Source: Bacteroidaceae bacterium (GTDB lineage Bacteria > Bacteroidota > Bacteroidia > Bacteroidales > Bacteroidaceae). Taken from it: a DNA stretch of 64,000 nucleotides. Position numbers and translations under genes: made by a program. Under the pieces are notes generated by a model. That model made no database searches. It saw only the letters and a list, made by a program, of their open reading frames with translations, and was not told the DNA's origin. This document shows, in pieces, positions 52,584 through 62,026 of this stretch. The stretch is taken from the NCBI GenBank assembly GCA_017522915.1, contig JAFWXX010000029.1, positions 62,001 to 126,000 of the forward strand. The letters run 5' to 3'. Numbering within the stretch: the stretch's first letter is position 1; every line of letters begins with the position of its first letter.

Positions 52584-53687
52584 TTATCTTGGTGCTTTGC
52601 GGTATAGGTATATCGCAATGAATGTGTATAGGATGTTCGGTAGCCATACGGCCAACGCTACAGGCATCTGTGCTGCAAAAGCCGAAGATATTGCCTGGAA
52701 CAGAATGTATGAGAAACTAAGTGCCAGTCCGATACCGAGCGAGAGACCCATGCCGCCTTTCTTTTTGCGTGAGGATAGTGATGCGCCTATAACGGTGAGG
52801 ATGAAGGCTGCAAACGACATTGCTATGCGTTTGTGGTACTCAATCTCAAATCCTTGTATGTTCGCCATTCCACGTGCCTTCTGCTTGTCGATGTAATCGC
52901 TTAGCTCCGGGCTTGTCATGGTCTCCTGTTCGCCTTCCGATATGAGGAAGTCGCTCGGTTCGAGCGGAATTACCGTATCGAGCGGTTCGCGGTTGCTTGA
53001 GCGTATAACCTCGACATCGTCGCGCAGCTCTCGTATCATCCATCTTCTGGCTGTCCAGGTATGCGGTTTTTCGGGATTGTATGTGATAGTGGCGGCTGTC
53101 ATGTGCGAAACGAGTTTCTTGTCCTCAATCCTGTCGAGTGAGAAACGCCATCCCATGTTGTTGCGGCTTTCGAACCTCTCCATGTAGGCAATGGTGTTCT
53201 CGTCGAGCTTTATCTGTATGTTGGCAGCCGATTCGGTCTTTTTCTTCCTGTTGTGCTGCTGCTCGAAGGCAAGCCTTGTCTCGTTTCCGCGCGGTATGAT
53301 GTATGCGCTCAGCACGAATGTCATGATTGATATTATGGCGGCGGATACCATGTATGGTTTCATCAGTCGTCTGAAGCTGACACCCGATGCGAACATCGCA
53401 ATGATTTCCGAGTTGTCGGCAAGTTTCGATGTGAAGTATATGACCGAAATGAATACGAACAGCGCACTGAAGGTGTTGGCTAGTGACGGAGCAAAATTGA
53501 AGTAGTAGTCGAATATGATTTCGCTTGCAGTAGCGTTCGATGTGGCAAACTTGTCAATCTTCTCGTTGTAGTCGAATACAACGATGACAATGATGATAAG
53601 TGCCAGCGAAAAGAAGTATGTTCCCAGGAACTTCTTTATTATGTACCAGTCAAGCCTCTTTAGCTTTAGATTGTCGAGCCATTTCAT
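52584..53687 (-). CDS. LptF/LptG-family permease
   Basis: The protein has 367 residues from the ATG of 'MKWLDNLKLKRLDWYIIKKF'; the extended frame overlaps the end of tgt and has no family similarity. The fold is as in YjgP/YjgQ: three transmembrane helices near the N-terminus ('YFFSLALIIIVIVVFDY'), a periplasmic beta-jellyroll domain (about 140-270) and three C-terminal helices ending 'AVWLPNILYTFIAIYLYRK'. It is part of the LPS export transporter LptB2FG. Only one such gene is present here; the partner is elsewhere. Confidence 0.88.
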   Translation of the reverse strand: MKWLDNLKLKRLDWYIIKKFLGTYFFSLALIIIVIVVFDYNEKIDKFATSNATASEIIFDYYFNFAPSLANTFSALFVFISVIYFTSKLADNSEIIAMFASGVSFRRLMKPYMVSAAIISIMTFVLSAYIIPRGNETRLAFEQQHNRKKKTESAANIQIKLDENTIAYMERFESRNNMGWRFSLDRIEDKKLVSHMTAATITYNPEKPHTWTARRWMIRELRDDVEVIRSSNREPLDTVIPLEPSDFLISEGEQETMTSPELSDYIDKQKARGMANIQGFEIEYHKRIAMSFAAFILTVIGASLSSRKKKGGMGLSLGIGLALSFSYILFQAISSAFAAQMPVALAVWLPNILYTFIAIYLYRKAPR

Positions 53688-53727
53688 TGCTGAATGCTTT
53701 TTGTGTTCTCTGTTTCTTTTGTTGTGT

Positions 53728-54858
53728 TTATAAACGTCGTGTAACCTCCTGCAGCATATTCTTCTTCCAAGCTGCATAATCGTCGGCAAGAATGTGCTTG
53801 CGTGCCTCCTGCGTCAGCCATACGTAGAATGCCAGGTTGTGTATTGATGCAATCTCCAGGGCAAGCAGTTCCTGCGCTATGAAGAGATGCCGCAGATAGG
53901 CCTTGCTGTAGAGCGTATCGACGAATGATGCTCCGTCCTCTTCTATTGGCGAGAAGTCGTATTTCCACTTTTCGTTGCGCATGTTCATTATGCCGTGCTT
54001 TGTGAACAGCATAGCATTGCGTCCGTTGCGTGTAGGCATTACGCAGTCGAACATATCGACTCCGCGTTCTATTGCTTCCAGGATGTTGGCCGGTGTGCCT
54101 ACTCCCATCAGGTAGCGCGGCTTGTCTGTCGGAAGAATCTCGTTTACTACCTCAATCATCTCGTACATCTTTTCGGCTGGTTCTCCTACGGCAAGGCCGC
54201 CGATGGCATTTCCTGCAGCCTCCTTTGAAGCTATGAACTCGGCCGACTGGCGGCGGAGGTCGGGATATACGCAACCTTGCACGATAGGGAAGAGCTGCTG
54301 TTCATAACCGTATTTAGGTTCAGTCTCTTTCAGACGGCCTATGCAACGGTCGAGCCAACGGTGTGTCCTCTCCATTGACTTCCTGGCATAGTCGTAGTCG
54401 GCGGTGCCGGGGGTACATTCATCGAATGCCATTATGATGTCGGCACCGATGCTGCGCTCGATGTCCATTACCCGCTCCGGCGAGAAGAAGTGCTTTGAGC
54501 CGTCGATATGCGAACGGAATTCCACTCCTTCCTCGCTCATCTTGCGTATATCCTTCAATGAAAAAACCTGAAAGCCACCGCTGTCGGTGAGGATAGGGCG
54601 GTCCCACGCGTTGAACTTATGAAGACCGCCGGCCTTTTCAAGAGTGTCAAGGCCCGGACGAAGGTAGAGGTGATATGTATTGCCCAGAATAATCTGCGCC
54701 TTTATATCGTTCTTAAGGTGCGGTATCTGCACTCCTTTTACCGACCCCACTGTGCCAACCGGCATGAATATGGGTGTCATTATCTCGCCGTGCCCGGTAG
54801 TGAGCACTCCGGCACGTGCCTTGCTGTTGCTGTCGGTATGTATCAGGTCGAATTTCAC
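53728..54858 (-). CDS. tgt: Queuine/preQ1 tRNA-ribosyltransferase
   Basis: The 376-residue TIM barrel has 'TDSGGFQVFSL' and 'FDECTPG' (substrate Asp), 'GLAVGEP', and 'DMFDCVMPTRNGRNAM' containing the nucleophile Asp. It exchanges guanine 34 for preQ1 in tRNAs with GUN anticodons. In the usual zinc site (CxCxxC before AYLRHL) this protein reads 'EEDGASFVDTLYSKAYLRHL', so the three cysteines are absent although the following His region is kept. Length is normal. It starts 3 nt after lon. Confidence 0.92.
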   Translation of the reverse strand: MKFDLIHTDSNSKARAGVLTTGHGEIMTPIFMPVGTVGSVKGVQIPHLKNDIKAQIILGNTYHLYLRPGLDTLEKAGGLHKFNAWDRPILTDSGGFQVFSLKDIRKMSEEGVEFRSHIDGSKHFFSPERVMDIERSIGADIIMAFDECTPGTADYDYARKSMERTHRWLDRCIGRLKETEPKYGYEQQLFPIVQGCVYPDLRRQSAEFIASKEAAGNAIGGLAVGEPAEKMYEMIEVVNEILPTDKPRYLMGVGTPANILEAIERGVDMFDCVMPTRNGRNAMLFTKHGIMNMRNEKWKYDFSPIEEDGASFVDTLYSKAYLRHLFIAQELLALEIASIHNLAFYVWLTQEARKHILADDYAAWKKNMLQEVTRRL

Positions 54859-54861
54859 GTC

Positions 54862-57327
54862 TTATACCATTAGATTAATAGGATTTTTTACTTTCTCGTC
54901 GAGCAGTGCAATCTCAAGCACATCGTTGATATCCCTTACATAGTGGAATGCAAGCCCCGAAAGGTATATCTCCGGTATCTCCTCGATATTGCGTCTGTTC
55001 TCCTCGCAAATTATAATGTCGGTTATTCCGGCACGTTTTGCAGCCAGTATCTTCTCCTTTATGCCGCCTACAGGCAGAACCTTTCCGCGCAGCGTAATCT
55101 CGCCGGTCATTGCCAGGTTAGGCCTTACCTTGCGTTGTGTGAGTGCCGAAGCCAATGCGGTTGCCATTGTTATTCCGGCCGAAGGGCCGTCCTTTGGTAT
55201 CGCGCCTTCGGGCACGTGAAGGTGAATGTTCCATTTCTCGAACACCTCGTAAGGTATTCCCAACTGTCCTGCATGTGCCTTGATGTATTCGAGCGCAAGC
55301 ATTGCCGACTCCTTCATCACGTCGCCGAGATTGCCGGTAAGAGTAAGTTTCTCTCCCTTTCCTCGACTCAGGCTCGTCTCTATGAAGAGTATCTCGCCGC
55401 CTACAGCAGTCCATGCAAGTCCTGTAACCACTCCTGCATAGTCGTTGCCCTGATACTTGTCGCGTGTGAATTCCTTGACTCCAAGAAGCCCCTTGAGGTC
55501 GGCCGGCTTTACTGTCGTAATCTCGAACTCACCTGTTGTTGCCTTCTGGCATGCAAGACGACGGAATATCTTGCCTATTTTCTTCTCCAGGCCACGTACG
55601 CCCGATTCGCGGGTATAATCCTCGATTATGCGTTCAAGGGCTGCCTTGCTTATGCTTATCTTCTCCTTGGCAATACCGTTGGCCTCTTTCTCCTTAGGAA
55701 CAAGATGACGTCTTGCAATCTCAATCTTCTCTTCGGTCAGGTATCCGCTTACCTCGATCAGTTCCATGCGGTCGAGCAGCGGGGCCGGGATGTTGCCGAG
55801 GTTGTTGGCGGTTGCGATGAACATCACCTTCGACAAGTCGTAGTCTATGTCGAGGAAGTTGTCGTGGAACGTGTTGTTCTGTTCCGGATCGAGAACTTCC
55901 AGCAATGCCGATGAAGGGTCGCCGTGCATTGAAGCCTGCCCGACCTTGTCTATCTCGTCAAGAATGAATACCGGGTTGTCTGTACCGGCCTTTACGAGGT
56001 TCTTGAGTATTCGTCCCGGCATTGCTCCGACGTATGTCTTGCGGTGTCCTCGTATCTCCGACTCATCGTGTACGCCACCGAGCGACATGCGCACATACTT
56101 GCGCTTGAGCGATTCGGCTATCGATTTGCCGAGCGAGGTCTTTCCTACTCCCGGAGGGCCGTAAAGGCAAATGATAGGTGACTTGAGGTCGCCTCTCATC
56201 TTTATCACGGCAAGATGCTCCAGAATTCTCTCCTTGACCTTGTCGAGCCCATAGTGGTCGTGGTCGAGGACCTTGCGCGCATTGTTTATGTCAAGGTTGT
56301 CGCTTGTGCATTCGCCCCATGGCAGGCTCACGAACATCTGAAGGTAATTCAGCTGTACATGATAGTCGGGCGACTGCGGATTGATACGGTCGAGCTTTGC
56401 AAGCTCTCTGTTGAAGATCTCCTCTGTCTCGGCACTCCAGTTCTTCTTGTCTGCCTTCTCACGCAACTCCTGTGCGTCCTGCTCCTGAACGCTTCCGCCC
56501 AACTCCTCCTGGATGTTCTTGAGCTGCTGCTGAAGGTAATATTCCTTCTGCTGCTGGTCGATGTCGCTATGTGTCTTCTTCTGTATCCTTTCCTGAATCT
56601 CAGCAATCTGCTGTTCGTGGTTGAGTATCGACAGAAGATGATATGCCCTCTCTGTCGTAGAGTTCTCGTTTAGAAGCGCAATTTTCTCGGTGAGGGATAT
56701 CTTCATGTTTGCACATAGGAAGTTAATCATCGCCTCGTCGTTCGTGAGGTTCTTTATCGCAAATGACGCCTCAGGCAGTGCTCCGGTAGCCTTGAATATC
56801 CTTACCGCTGTTTCACGGCATGTTTTCATCAGAATCTCGTACTCCTGGTCCTGCTTCGGCTGCATTTCTATCGCATTCTCGATGCTGCCTTTAAGGAACG
56901 GCGCAGTCTGTGTAATCTCCTTTAGCTTTATTCTCTGGAAACCATGAAGGATTACTGTAGTCGATTTGTCGGGCATGTCGAAGACCCTTACAATCTTAGC
57001 TACGGTGCCGATAGGGTAGAGGTCTTCCATTCCGGGATTGTTGATGGTGTGGTCGCGCTGGCAGAATACACCCATGTATCCCTTGTTTTTCTCCACTTCC
57101 TTGACGAGACGCAATGAAGACTCCCTTCCTACCGATACCGGCAGTACCGTCGTAGGGAACAGAAGCATGTTGCGTAAAGGCAATATGGGCAACTCCTCTC
57201 CAAGTTCTTCAATGTGCAAACTCTCAGAACCGCCTTCCTGGAAGTCTGCTATAAGCGAGAAACCGCTCTCGTCGAAGACGGTCTCCTCCAGGAAACTTTC
57301 AATCTCATTTCTCTTTTTTCTTCCCAT
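54862..57327 (-). CDS. lon: ATP-dependent protease Lon
   Basis: The protein has 821 residues from the ATG of '[12 protein letters not shown]'; four more codons are possible upstream. It has an N-terminal LAN substrate-binding domain (about 45-240), a coiled-coil (about 250-310), AAA+ with GPPGVGKT and '[18 protein letters not shown]', and the Lon protease domain with PKDGPSAG (catalytic Ser) and '[21 protein letters not shown]' (catalytic Lys). It degrades misfolded and regulatory proteins in the cytoplasm. First gene of the run lon-tgt-lptF/G-helicase-carbonic anhydrase-DPP-IV. Confidence 0.95.
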   Translation of the reverse strand: MGRKKRNEIESFLEETVFDESGFSLIADFQEGGSESLHIEELGEELPILPLRNMLLFPTTVLPVSVGRESSLRLVKEVEKNKGYMGVFCQRDHTINNPGMEDLYPIGTVAKIVRVFDMPDKSTTVILHGFQRIKLKEITQTAPFLKGSIENAIEMQPKQDQEYEILMKTCRETAVRIFKATGALPEASFAIKNLTNDEAMINFLCANMKISLTEKIALLNENSTTERAYHLLSILNHEQQIAEIQERIQKKTHSDIDQQQKEYYLQQQLKNIQEELGGSVQEQDAQELREKADKKNWSAETEEIFNRELAKLDRINPQSPDYHVQLNYLQMFVSLPWGECTSDNLDINNARKVLDHDHYGLDKVKERILEHLAVIKMRGDLKSPIICLYGPPGVGKTSLGKSIAESLKRKYVRMSLGGVHDESEIRGHRKTYVGAMPGRILKNLVKAGTDNPVFILDEIDKVGQASMHGDPSSALLEVLDPEQNNTFHDNFLDIDYDLSKVMFIATANNLGNIPAPLLDRMELIEVSGYLTEEKIEIARRHLVPKEKEANGIAKEKISISKAALERIIEDYTRESGVRGLEKKIGKIFRRLACQKATTGEFEITTVKPADLKGLLGVKEFTRDKYQGNDYAGVVTGLAWTAVGGEILFIETSLSRGKGEKLTLTGNLGDVMKESAMLALEYIKAHAGQLGIPYEVFEKWNIHLHVPEGAIPKDGPSAGITMATALASALTQRKVRPNLAMTGEITLRGKVLPVGGIKEKILAAKRAGITDIIICEENRRNIEEIPEIYLSGLAFHYVRDINDVLEIALLDEKVKNPINLMV

Positions 57328-57535
57328 AGTATATTGCAATGCCTTGAGGCATTCTCTTTTTTGTTGTTATAACCATATTTGTGTACGGAGCGCGAAGATA
57401 CGATATTTTAATGATTTGCTGAAATCTTTTCTATTAAATAATATTATATATATAAAAATAGAGGCGTTTACCGGTATATTTGCATGGTAATGGAACAATG
57501 CTTGCCGTCTGTTTTCTATTTCGGTTTATTTATAC

Positions 57536-57543
57536 TAAATTTG
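57536..57543 (+). promoter_or_regulatory. -7 box of the lipid kinase gene
   Basis: TAAATTTG matches TAnnTTTG, 27 nt upstream of the TTG start at 57570, and supports that start because no ATG lies in the following 100 nt of the frame before conserved residues. Confidence 0.55.
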
Positions 57544-57569
57544 CATTTTCGAACATCATACCGTAGCCT

Positions 57570-58526
57570 TTGGAAGCAAAACGCAGAATACTGTTCCTCA
57601 TAAACCCTAAGTCGGGTGTTCAGAACAAGAGGAAATTACCGCAGCTTGTTGAGAAATATCTTGACAAGAACCGCTATGCTCCCTTTGTCGAATTCACCCG
57701 TTATGCCGGCCATGCTTCGGAGTTGGCATCTGCTGCTGCAAAAGATGGTTTTGATGTCGTTGTTGCAGTTGGCGGAGACGGTACAATCAACGAGGTCGGC
57801 CGTGCTCTTGCCCACACTTCAACGGCTATGGGAGTTATCCCATGCGGTTCGGGCAACGGTTTTGCACGTCATCTTGGAATACCGATATCGGTAAAAGGGG
57901 CGATTGACTTCATAAATGTAGCCGAGCCTCTCTGTATTGACTATGGCAGGCTCAATGGGCATCCGTTCTTCTGCTCATGCGGAGTGGGCTTCGATGCGCT
58001 CGTAAGCAATGATTTTGCCAATAGCGGAAGCCGAGGCATGTTTACGTATATACAGAAGACTCTCATTGATTGGGTCACTTATAAGCCCGAAGTCTATGAG
58101 GTTGAGACTGAAAGCGGCTGCGCAATGCATAAGGCGTTTGTCATAGCTTGCGGAAATGCGTCGCAATATGGCAATAATGCATATATAACGCCTTTTGCGT
58201 CAATGCGTGACGGAATGCTTAGCGTGTCGGTCCTTTCACCGTTCACTGCACTTGAGGTACCTCAGATAGTTACACAGCTTTTCAATAATACACTTGCTTC
58301 AAACAGCCACATGACAACATTCGGTGCGCGTTGGATTAAGATAAGACGCAAGGTTGCCGGTCCGGTCCATTACGATGGAGAACCTTGTGTAATGGATGCT
58401 GAACTGATGATTGATATTGTTCCCGAAGGCATTAGTGTGTTAGCGGCCCCCGGTTGGGACGGAACATGTGCGCCGGTGCCCATATACAAGCAGTTCTACG
58501 ATATTGTGGCAGGTGTTATGGATTGA
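57570..58526 (+). CDS. Diacylglycerol/lipid kinase family protein (YegS/DgkB-like)
   Basis: The 318-residue protein is read from a TTG start; the conserved 'RRILFLINPKSG' begins at residue 5, so no later ATG would keep the fold. Family motifs: 'INPKSG', 'AVGGDGTINEV' (the GGDGT nucleotide site) and 'GVIPCGSGNGFARHL'. The second beta-domain is C-terminal ('PVHYDGEPCVMDA'). It uses ATP to phosphorylate a lipid or sphingolipid-type alcohol; in Bacteroidota a sphingoid substrate is possible. Membrane-associated cytoplasmic face. Monocistronic by context. Confidence 0.88.
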   Translation: MEAKRRILFLINPKSGVQNKRKLPQLVEKYLDKNRYAPFVEFTRYAGHASELASAAAKDGFDVVVAVGGDGTINEVGRALAHTSTAMGVIPCGSGNGFARHLGIPISVKGAIDFINVAEPLCIDYGRLNGHPFFCSCGVGFDALVSNDFANSGSRGMFTYIQKTLIDWVTYKPEVYEVETESGCAMHKAFVIACGNASQYGNNAYITPFASMRDGMLSVSVLSPFTALEVPQIVTQLFNNTLASNSHMTTFGARWIKIRRKVAGPVHYDGEPCVMDAELMIDIVPEGISVLAAPGWDGTCAPVPIYKQFYDIVAGVMD

Positions 58527-58570
58527 TTTCCCACGCCTGGATAAGAATCTGTTTTTGTTTCGAAAATAAT

Positions 58571-59281
58571 TTACACTATTTTGAGGTAGAAGTCGCGCAG
58601 GATTTCTCGCGCTTCATCGCTGTAAACTCCAGGTTTATTCTCCAGTATAAGAATGCTTTCATTGCATTTGATGCAATCTCCCTTGCAGAATTCAATCAGC
58701 ACCCTCTTTGCTTCTTTTCTTGGCGTAGTCTTTATATATGCTATTCTGATAGGAGCGAATCTGTAGCTGTTTGCCGAAGAACGCCACTCATTCTCTATGT
58801 CACACGGAATTATTATAGAAATCTTGCCGTTTTTGGAAAGCAACTTGTCGGCCTTTTCAAAGAATGCATCGCTGCCAAGGCTGTCGCTATGCCGTGCAAG
58901 CGTGCGTGAACTGTCATCGCACTTAAGGCTGTTGACGAAGTAGGGTGGGTTGCTTACGATTGTGTCGAAAGTCTCTTCGGGATTGTACTTGAGCAGGTCG
59001 CCGTTTATTATCTCTATTCGGTTGCCCCAAGGGGAATTGTCGGCATTTTCTCTTGCCTGTCTTGCAGCCGAAGCGTCAATTTCAATCCCGGTTACAGTGG
59101 CATTGCTGCGTTGTGCTGCCATAATGGCTATCAGCCCGCTCCCGGTGCCGATGTCAAGTATCCGGCTGCTCTGTGAGCAGTCGAACCAACCGCCAAGGAG
59201 ACAACCGTCGGTTCCCACTTTCATGGCGCAATCACCTTGTTCAATGGTGAACTGTTTGAACTTGAAGTAGCTGTTTGACAT
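58571..59281 (-). CDS. tRNA1(Val) (adenine-N6)-methyltransferase-like protein
   Basis: The 236-residue class I SAM-dependent methyltransferase has 'ILDIGTGSGLIAIMAAQR' (motif I), 'GIEIDASAARQARENA' (acidic loop) and 'DTIVSNPPYFVNSL' (NPPY catalytic motif for N6-adenine). 'FKFKQFTIEQGDCAMKVGTDG' at the N-terminus matches the TrmN6/YfiC family, which methylates A37 of tRNA-Val. It lies 47 nt from the tRNA-Thr gene on the same strand, although its likely target is another tRNA. Confidence 0.85.
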   Translation of the reverse strand: MSNSYFKFKQFTIEQGDCAMKVGTDGCLLGGWFDCSQSSRILDIGTGSGLIAIMAAQRSNATVTGIEIDASAARQARENADNSPWGNRIEIINGDLLKYNPEETFDTIVSNPPYFVNSLKCDDSSRTLARHSDSLGSDAFFEKADKLLSKNGKISIIIPCDIENEWRSSANSYRFAPIRIAYIKTTPRKEAKRVLIEFCKGDCIKCNESILILENKPGVYSDEAREILRDFYLKIV

Positions 59282-59327
59282 CTGTTACCTGTTTATAAAC
59301 GAAAGAAGGCTTTAAAGCCTTCTTTTG

Positions 59328-59400
59328 AGCCGAGTTGGGGACTCGAACCCCAGACCTACTCATTACGAATGAGTTGCTCTACCAACTGAGCTAATTCGGC
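59328..59400 (-). tRNA. tRNA-Thr (anticodon CGT)
   Basis: The 73-nt cloverleaf reads, on the minus strand, acceptor GCCGAAT/ACTCGGC, D-arm GCTC..GAGC, anticodon stem ACTCA/TGAGT with loop TTCGTAA (anticodon CGT, reading ACG), and T-arm TGGGG-TTCGAGT-CCCCA. CCA is not encoded. One acceptor pair is A6-C67, a mismatch. A partial copy of its 5' half lies 83 nt upstream (59484-59519). Confidence 0.93.
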
Positions 59401-59429
59401 AGTATGTTTGTTTTTTCCGTTCGCCTTTT

Positions 59430-59519
59430 GCCTCGTTTTGTAAGGGTACTCGACCCCCAAACCTGCACCTCGTTCATCTTTGGACGAATGAGTTGCTCTA
59501 CCAACTGAGCTAATTCGGC
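59430..59519 (-). pseudogene. Degenerate second tRNA-Thr (5' half duplicated)
   Basis: The first 36 nt (59519 down to 59484) are identical to the intact tRNA-Thr from G1 to the last anticodon base (ATTCGT). After that the sequence diverges at once: the anticodon stem cannot close, about a dozen extra bases are present, and the T-arm is only a relic (GGGGGTCGAGTACCC for GGGGTTCGAGTCCCC). It cannot be a functional tRNA. It could be a decayed tandem tRNA or the scar of a recombination or integration event within the anticodon loop. Confidence 0.75.
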
Positions 59520-59594
59520 AGTGGCAAATATCCTCTTTTGCGCTGCGAAGATAGTGCAAAAGGTGCGGAATTCAAAATTAGAAACGAAATTTCT

Positions 59595-60089
59595 CTATCC
59601 GTTCCATTTAAGGCGTACCTGGCTTCCGGTTTCGGGCAGTACAATTTCCCTCAATGGCAGTATGGAAAGCAGGTCCGATTCGCTGTTTCCGGTGCCAGGG
59701 TCAAAGTTGTCGGGCATTTCAAACAGCGTCCTGTAGCCTCCCTTGAACCCGAATCTTTCATAGTACAGGCGCAATTTCTCGTCGGCCGGTATTGTGACAA
59801 GCGCGTGAAATCCTCTTTCCCGTGCAATCTCTATGGCTTGTTCAATGAGTTTCGATGCATGGCCTTTACCACGCTCTTCGTATGCAGTTGCAACGCCGTA
59901 CATATATCCGACACTTTTTCCGTTCATCTCAAAAGGCAATATGTGGAGCATCGATAACACTCTATCCTCATTTTCAATGAAAAGTGCCCTGTCGGGAGTG
60001 TGGTAGCACTCCATGAACTGCTCTATGAACTCATCGCTGTCTCCGAATGCCTCTTTCCATAGTTTCTTAATAGCCTCTGTGGTGTTCAT
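59595..60089 (-). CDS. GNAT-family N-acetyltransferase
   Basis: A 164-residue GNAT fold. The acetyl-CoA pyrophosphate loop is visible in 'MYGVATAYEERGKGHASKLI' (motif A, R/Q-x-x-G-x-G/A as ERGKGHA), followed by 'ALVTIPADEKLRLYYERFGF' (motif B). N-terminal 'LWKEAFGDSDEFIEQFMECYH' resembles the Eis-like/GNAT 'mycothiol-type' group common in Bacteroidetes. Substrate unknown. It is read from ATG at 60089 with a 177-nt gap to the divergent dipeptidase gene. Confidence 0.82.
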   Translation of the reverse strand: MNTTEAIKKLWKEAFGDSDEFIEQFMECYHTPDRALFIENEDRVLSMLHILPFEMNGKSVGYMYGVATAYEERGKGHASKLIEQAIEIARERGFHALVTIPADEKLRLYYERFGFKGGYRTLFEMPDNFDPGTGNSESDLLSILPLREIVLPETGSQVRLKWNG

Positions 60090-60266
60090 TGGTGCTGTAA
60101 TCTCTTTTTACAAAAGTACTCCATTGTCGGCAGAATGCAAAAACAGTTCCCGTTTTTTCCTTAAGATTAATGCTGTTACTGTTATCTTATCTTAACAGTT
60201 CTTTGATTGTCCGATATTTTAGCTATCTTCGCACTATTGCGTTACGTATTTAAATAAAATAACAAT

Positions 60267-61625
60267 ATGGAAGTAAAGAAGTATATACAGGAGAACGAAG
60301 GACGTTTTTTAAGTGAATTGGAGTCGTTGATACGTATTCCGAGTATAAGTGCAAAGAGCGAGCATAAAGGCGATATAGCAGCCTGTGCCGAAAGGTGGAA
60401 GCAGCTTCTTCTTGAAGCTGGTGTTGACAAGGCTGAGATAATGCCTTCGAACGGCAATCCTCTGGTCTATGCCGAGAAGATTGTGGATGCATCTGCGCCT
60501 ACGGTACTTGTCTATTCACATTACGATGTCATGCCGGCCGAGCCGTTGGAGCTATGGAATACCAATCCGTTTGAGATGGTTGTTAAGGATGGCAGGATAT
60601 GGGCGCGAGGTGCCGATGATGACAAGGGTCAGGCAATGATACAGGCAAAGGCGTTCGAGTATGTTGCAAAGAACGGTATGCTTAAGCATAATGTGAAGTT
60701 TATCTTCGAGGGTGAAGAGGAGATAGGTTCTCCCAGCCTTAACGCCTTTCTGCACGATAACAAGGAGCTGCTCAAGGCCGATATAATACTTGTCAGCGAT
60801 ACAAGCATGCTTGGTGCCGACCTTCCTTCGCTAACAACAGGTCTTCGCGGACTCGCATATTGGGAAGTAGAGGTGACCGGCCCTAACCGTGACCTTCATT
60901 CCGGCCATTTCGGAGGTGCTGTAGCCAACCCTATAAATGTGTTGTGCGAGATGATAGCGAAGATGACCGATGCCGACGGGCGAATCACAATCCCCGGCTT
61001 CTACGACGATGTAGAGGAACTATCTAAGGAGGAACGCGACATGCTTGCATCAATACCGTTCGATGAAGAGAAGTACAAGGCAGCCATTGATGTCAATGCG
61101 CTTCGTGGCGAAAAGGGCTATTCAACTCTTGAACGCAACAGTTGCCGTCCTTCGTTCGATGTCTGCGGCATTTGGGGCGGTTATACAGGAGAGGGCAGCA
61201 AGACAGTACTTCCCTCAAAGGCCTATGCAAAGGTCTCCTGCCGTCTTGTGGCTCATCAGGACCATGCCAAGATATCTCAGATGTTCGTCGATTACTTCTC
61301 GTCCATTGCTCCCGATTGCGTGAAGGTGAAGATAACTCCTATGCATGGCGGTCAGGGATATGTATGTCCTATTACTTTACCGGCCTATAAGGCTGCTGAG
61401 GCCGGTTTTGAGAAGGCTTTCGGCAAGAAGCCTCTTGCAGTGCGCCGTGGCGGAAGTATTCCAATCATAAGCGATTTTGAGAAGATTCTTGGCGTTAAGA
61501 CAATACTCATGGGATTTGGCCTTGAAAGCGATGCAATCCACTCTCCGAACGAGAATTTCAACCTCGACATATTCCGCAAGGGTATTGAAGCTGTTGTAGA
61601 GTTCCACAAGAACCTGAAACTGTAA
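60267..61625 (+). CDS. M20-family dipeptidase
   Basis: The 452-residue metallopeptidase has 'VLVYSHYDVMP' (first zinc His), 'RGADDDKGQAM' (bridging Asp), 'FEGEEEIGS' (general-base Glu and zinc Glu), 'VSDTSM' (Asp), the dimerisation-domain His in 'DLHSGHFGG', and the terminal zinc His in 'SDAIHSPNE'. The outline matches cytosolic M20 dipeptidases of the CNDP/DapE-like group. It releases amino acids from dipeptides and complements the periplasmic DPP-IV encoded at 48438-50636. No signal peptide. A 21-bp perfect terminator hairpin follows. Confidence 0.9.
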   Translation: MEVKKYIQENEGRFLSELESLIRIPSISAKSEHKGDIAACAERWKQLLLEAGVDKAEIMPSNGNPLVYAEKIVDASAPTVLVYSHYDVMPAEPLELWNTNPFEMVVKDGRIWARGADDDKGQAMIQAKAFEYVAKNGMLKHNVKFIFEGEEEIGSPSLNAFLHDNKELLKADIILVSDTSMLGADLPSLTTGLRGLAYWEVEVTGPNRDLHSGHFGGAVANPINVLCEMIAKMTDADGRITIPGFYDDVEELSKEERDMLASIPFDEEKYKAAIDVNALRGEKGYSTLERNSCRPSFDVCGIWGGYTGEGSKTVLPSKAYAKVSCRLVAHQDHAKISQMFVDYFSSIAPDCVKVKITPMHGGQGYVCPITLPAYKAAEAGFEKAFGKKPLAVRRGGSIPIISDFEKILGVKTILMGFGLESDAIHSPNENFNLDIFRKGIEAVVEFHKNLKL

Positions 61626-61673
61626 TTAGTGTCAGATGTTTAACGTTTAAAATTGAACTTCCACAATGCCGGA

Positions 61674-61717
61674 TTTTAAAAGAAAAGACAAGCATGTGCT
61701 TGTCTTTTCTTTTAAAA
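61674..61717 (+). terminator. Terminator of the M20 dipeptidase gene
   Basis: A perfect 21-bp stem with arms starting TTTTAAAAGAAAAGACAAGC and ending in its complement (T-rich 3' arm), 2-nt centre, 48 nt after the stop codon. Confidence 0.85.
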
Positions 61718-61800
61718 CTCTTTTGAGCGGTAAACGGGGCTCGTAACCGACGTAGTCGCTTTGCTTGCAAAGAACGGCTCACCTGCAAAAGTTGGGGGGG

Positions 61801-61938
61801 CTCGTTCCGGCGGATTTCCTAATCCGCTGGCTGTGAGTATAAGCATCTCCCGATGCGAGAATAGGAGTTTCTTTTTTTCGGGATTAGGAAATCCCTATAC
61901 TCAATTACAGGGGATGAATGAACATCCCCTGTGACGGG
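61801..61938. repeat. 138-bp hairpin-rich direct repeat, copy 1
   Basis: Four stem-loops in series: GCGGATT-tcct-AATCCGC, GCATC-tccc-GATGC, GGGATT-agga-AATCCC and CAGGGGATG-aatgaa-CATCCCCTG. Copy 2 at 62027-62165 keeps all four in the same order with about 90 percent identity by eye. No coding potential. Confidence 0.75.
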
Positions 61939-62026
61939 AAAATGACTGCTCTTTTTTGTCCATTGGGGATGTTCTTCATCCGCGGTAATGGAAAAGTACA
62001 AATAATGGCTAATATTTCTTGTTCTT

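Noticed and set aside
54943-55914. 323-codon plus-strand ORF opposite lon
   Set aside because: Antisense shadow; the Lon protease domain on the other strand is unambiguous.
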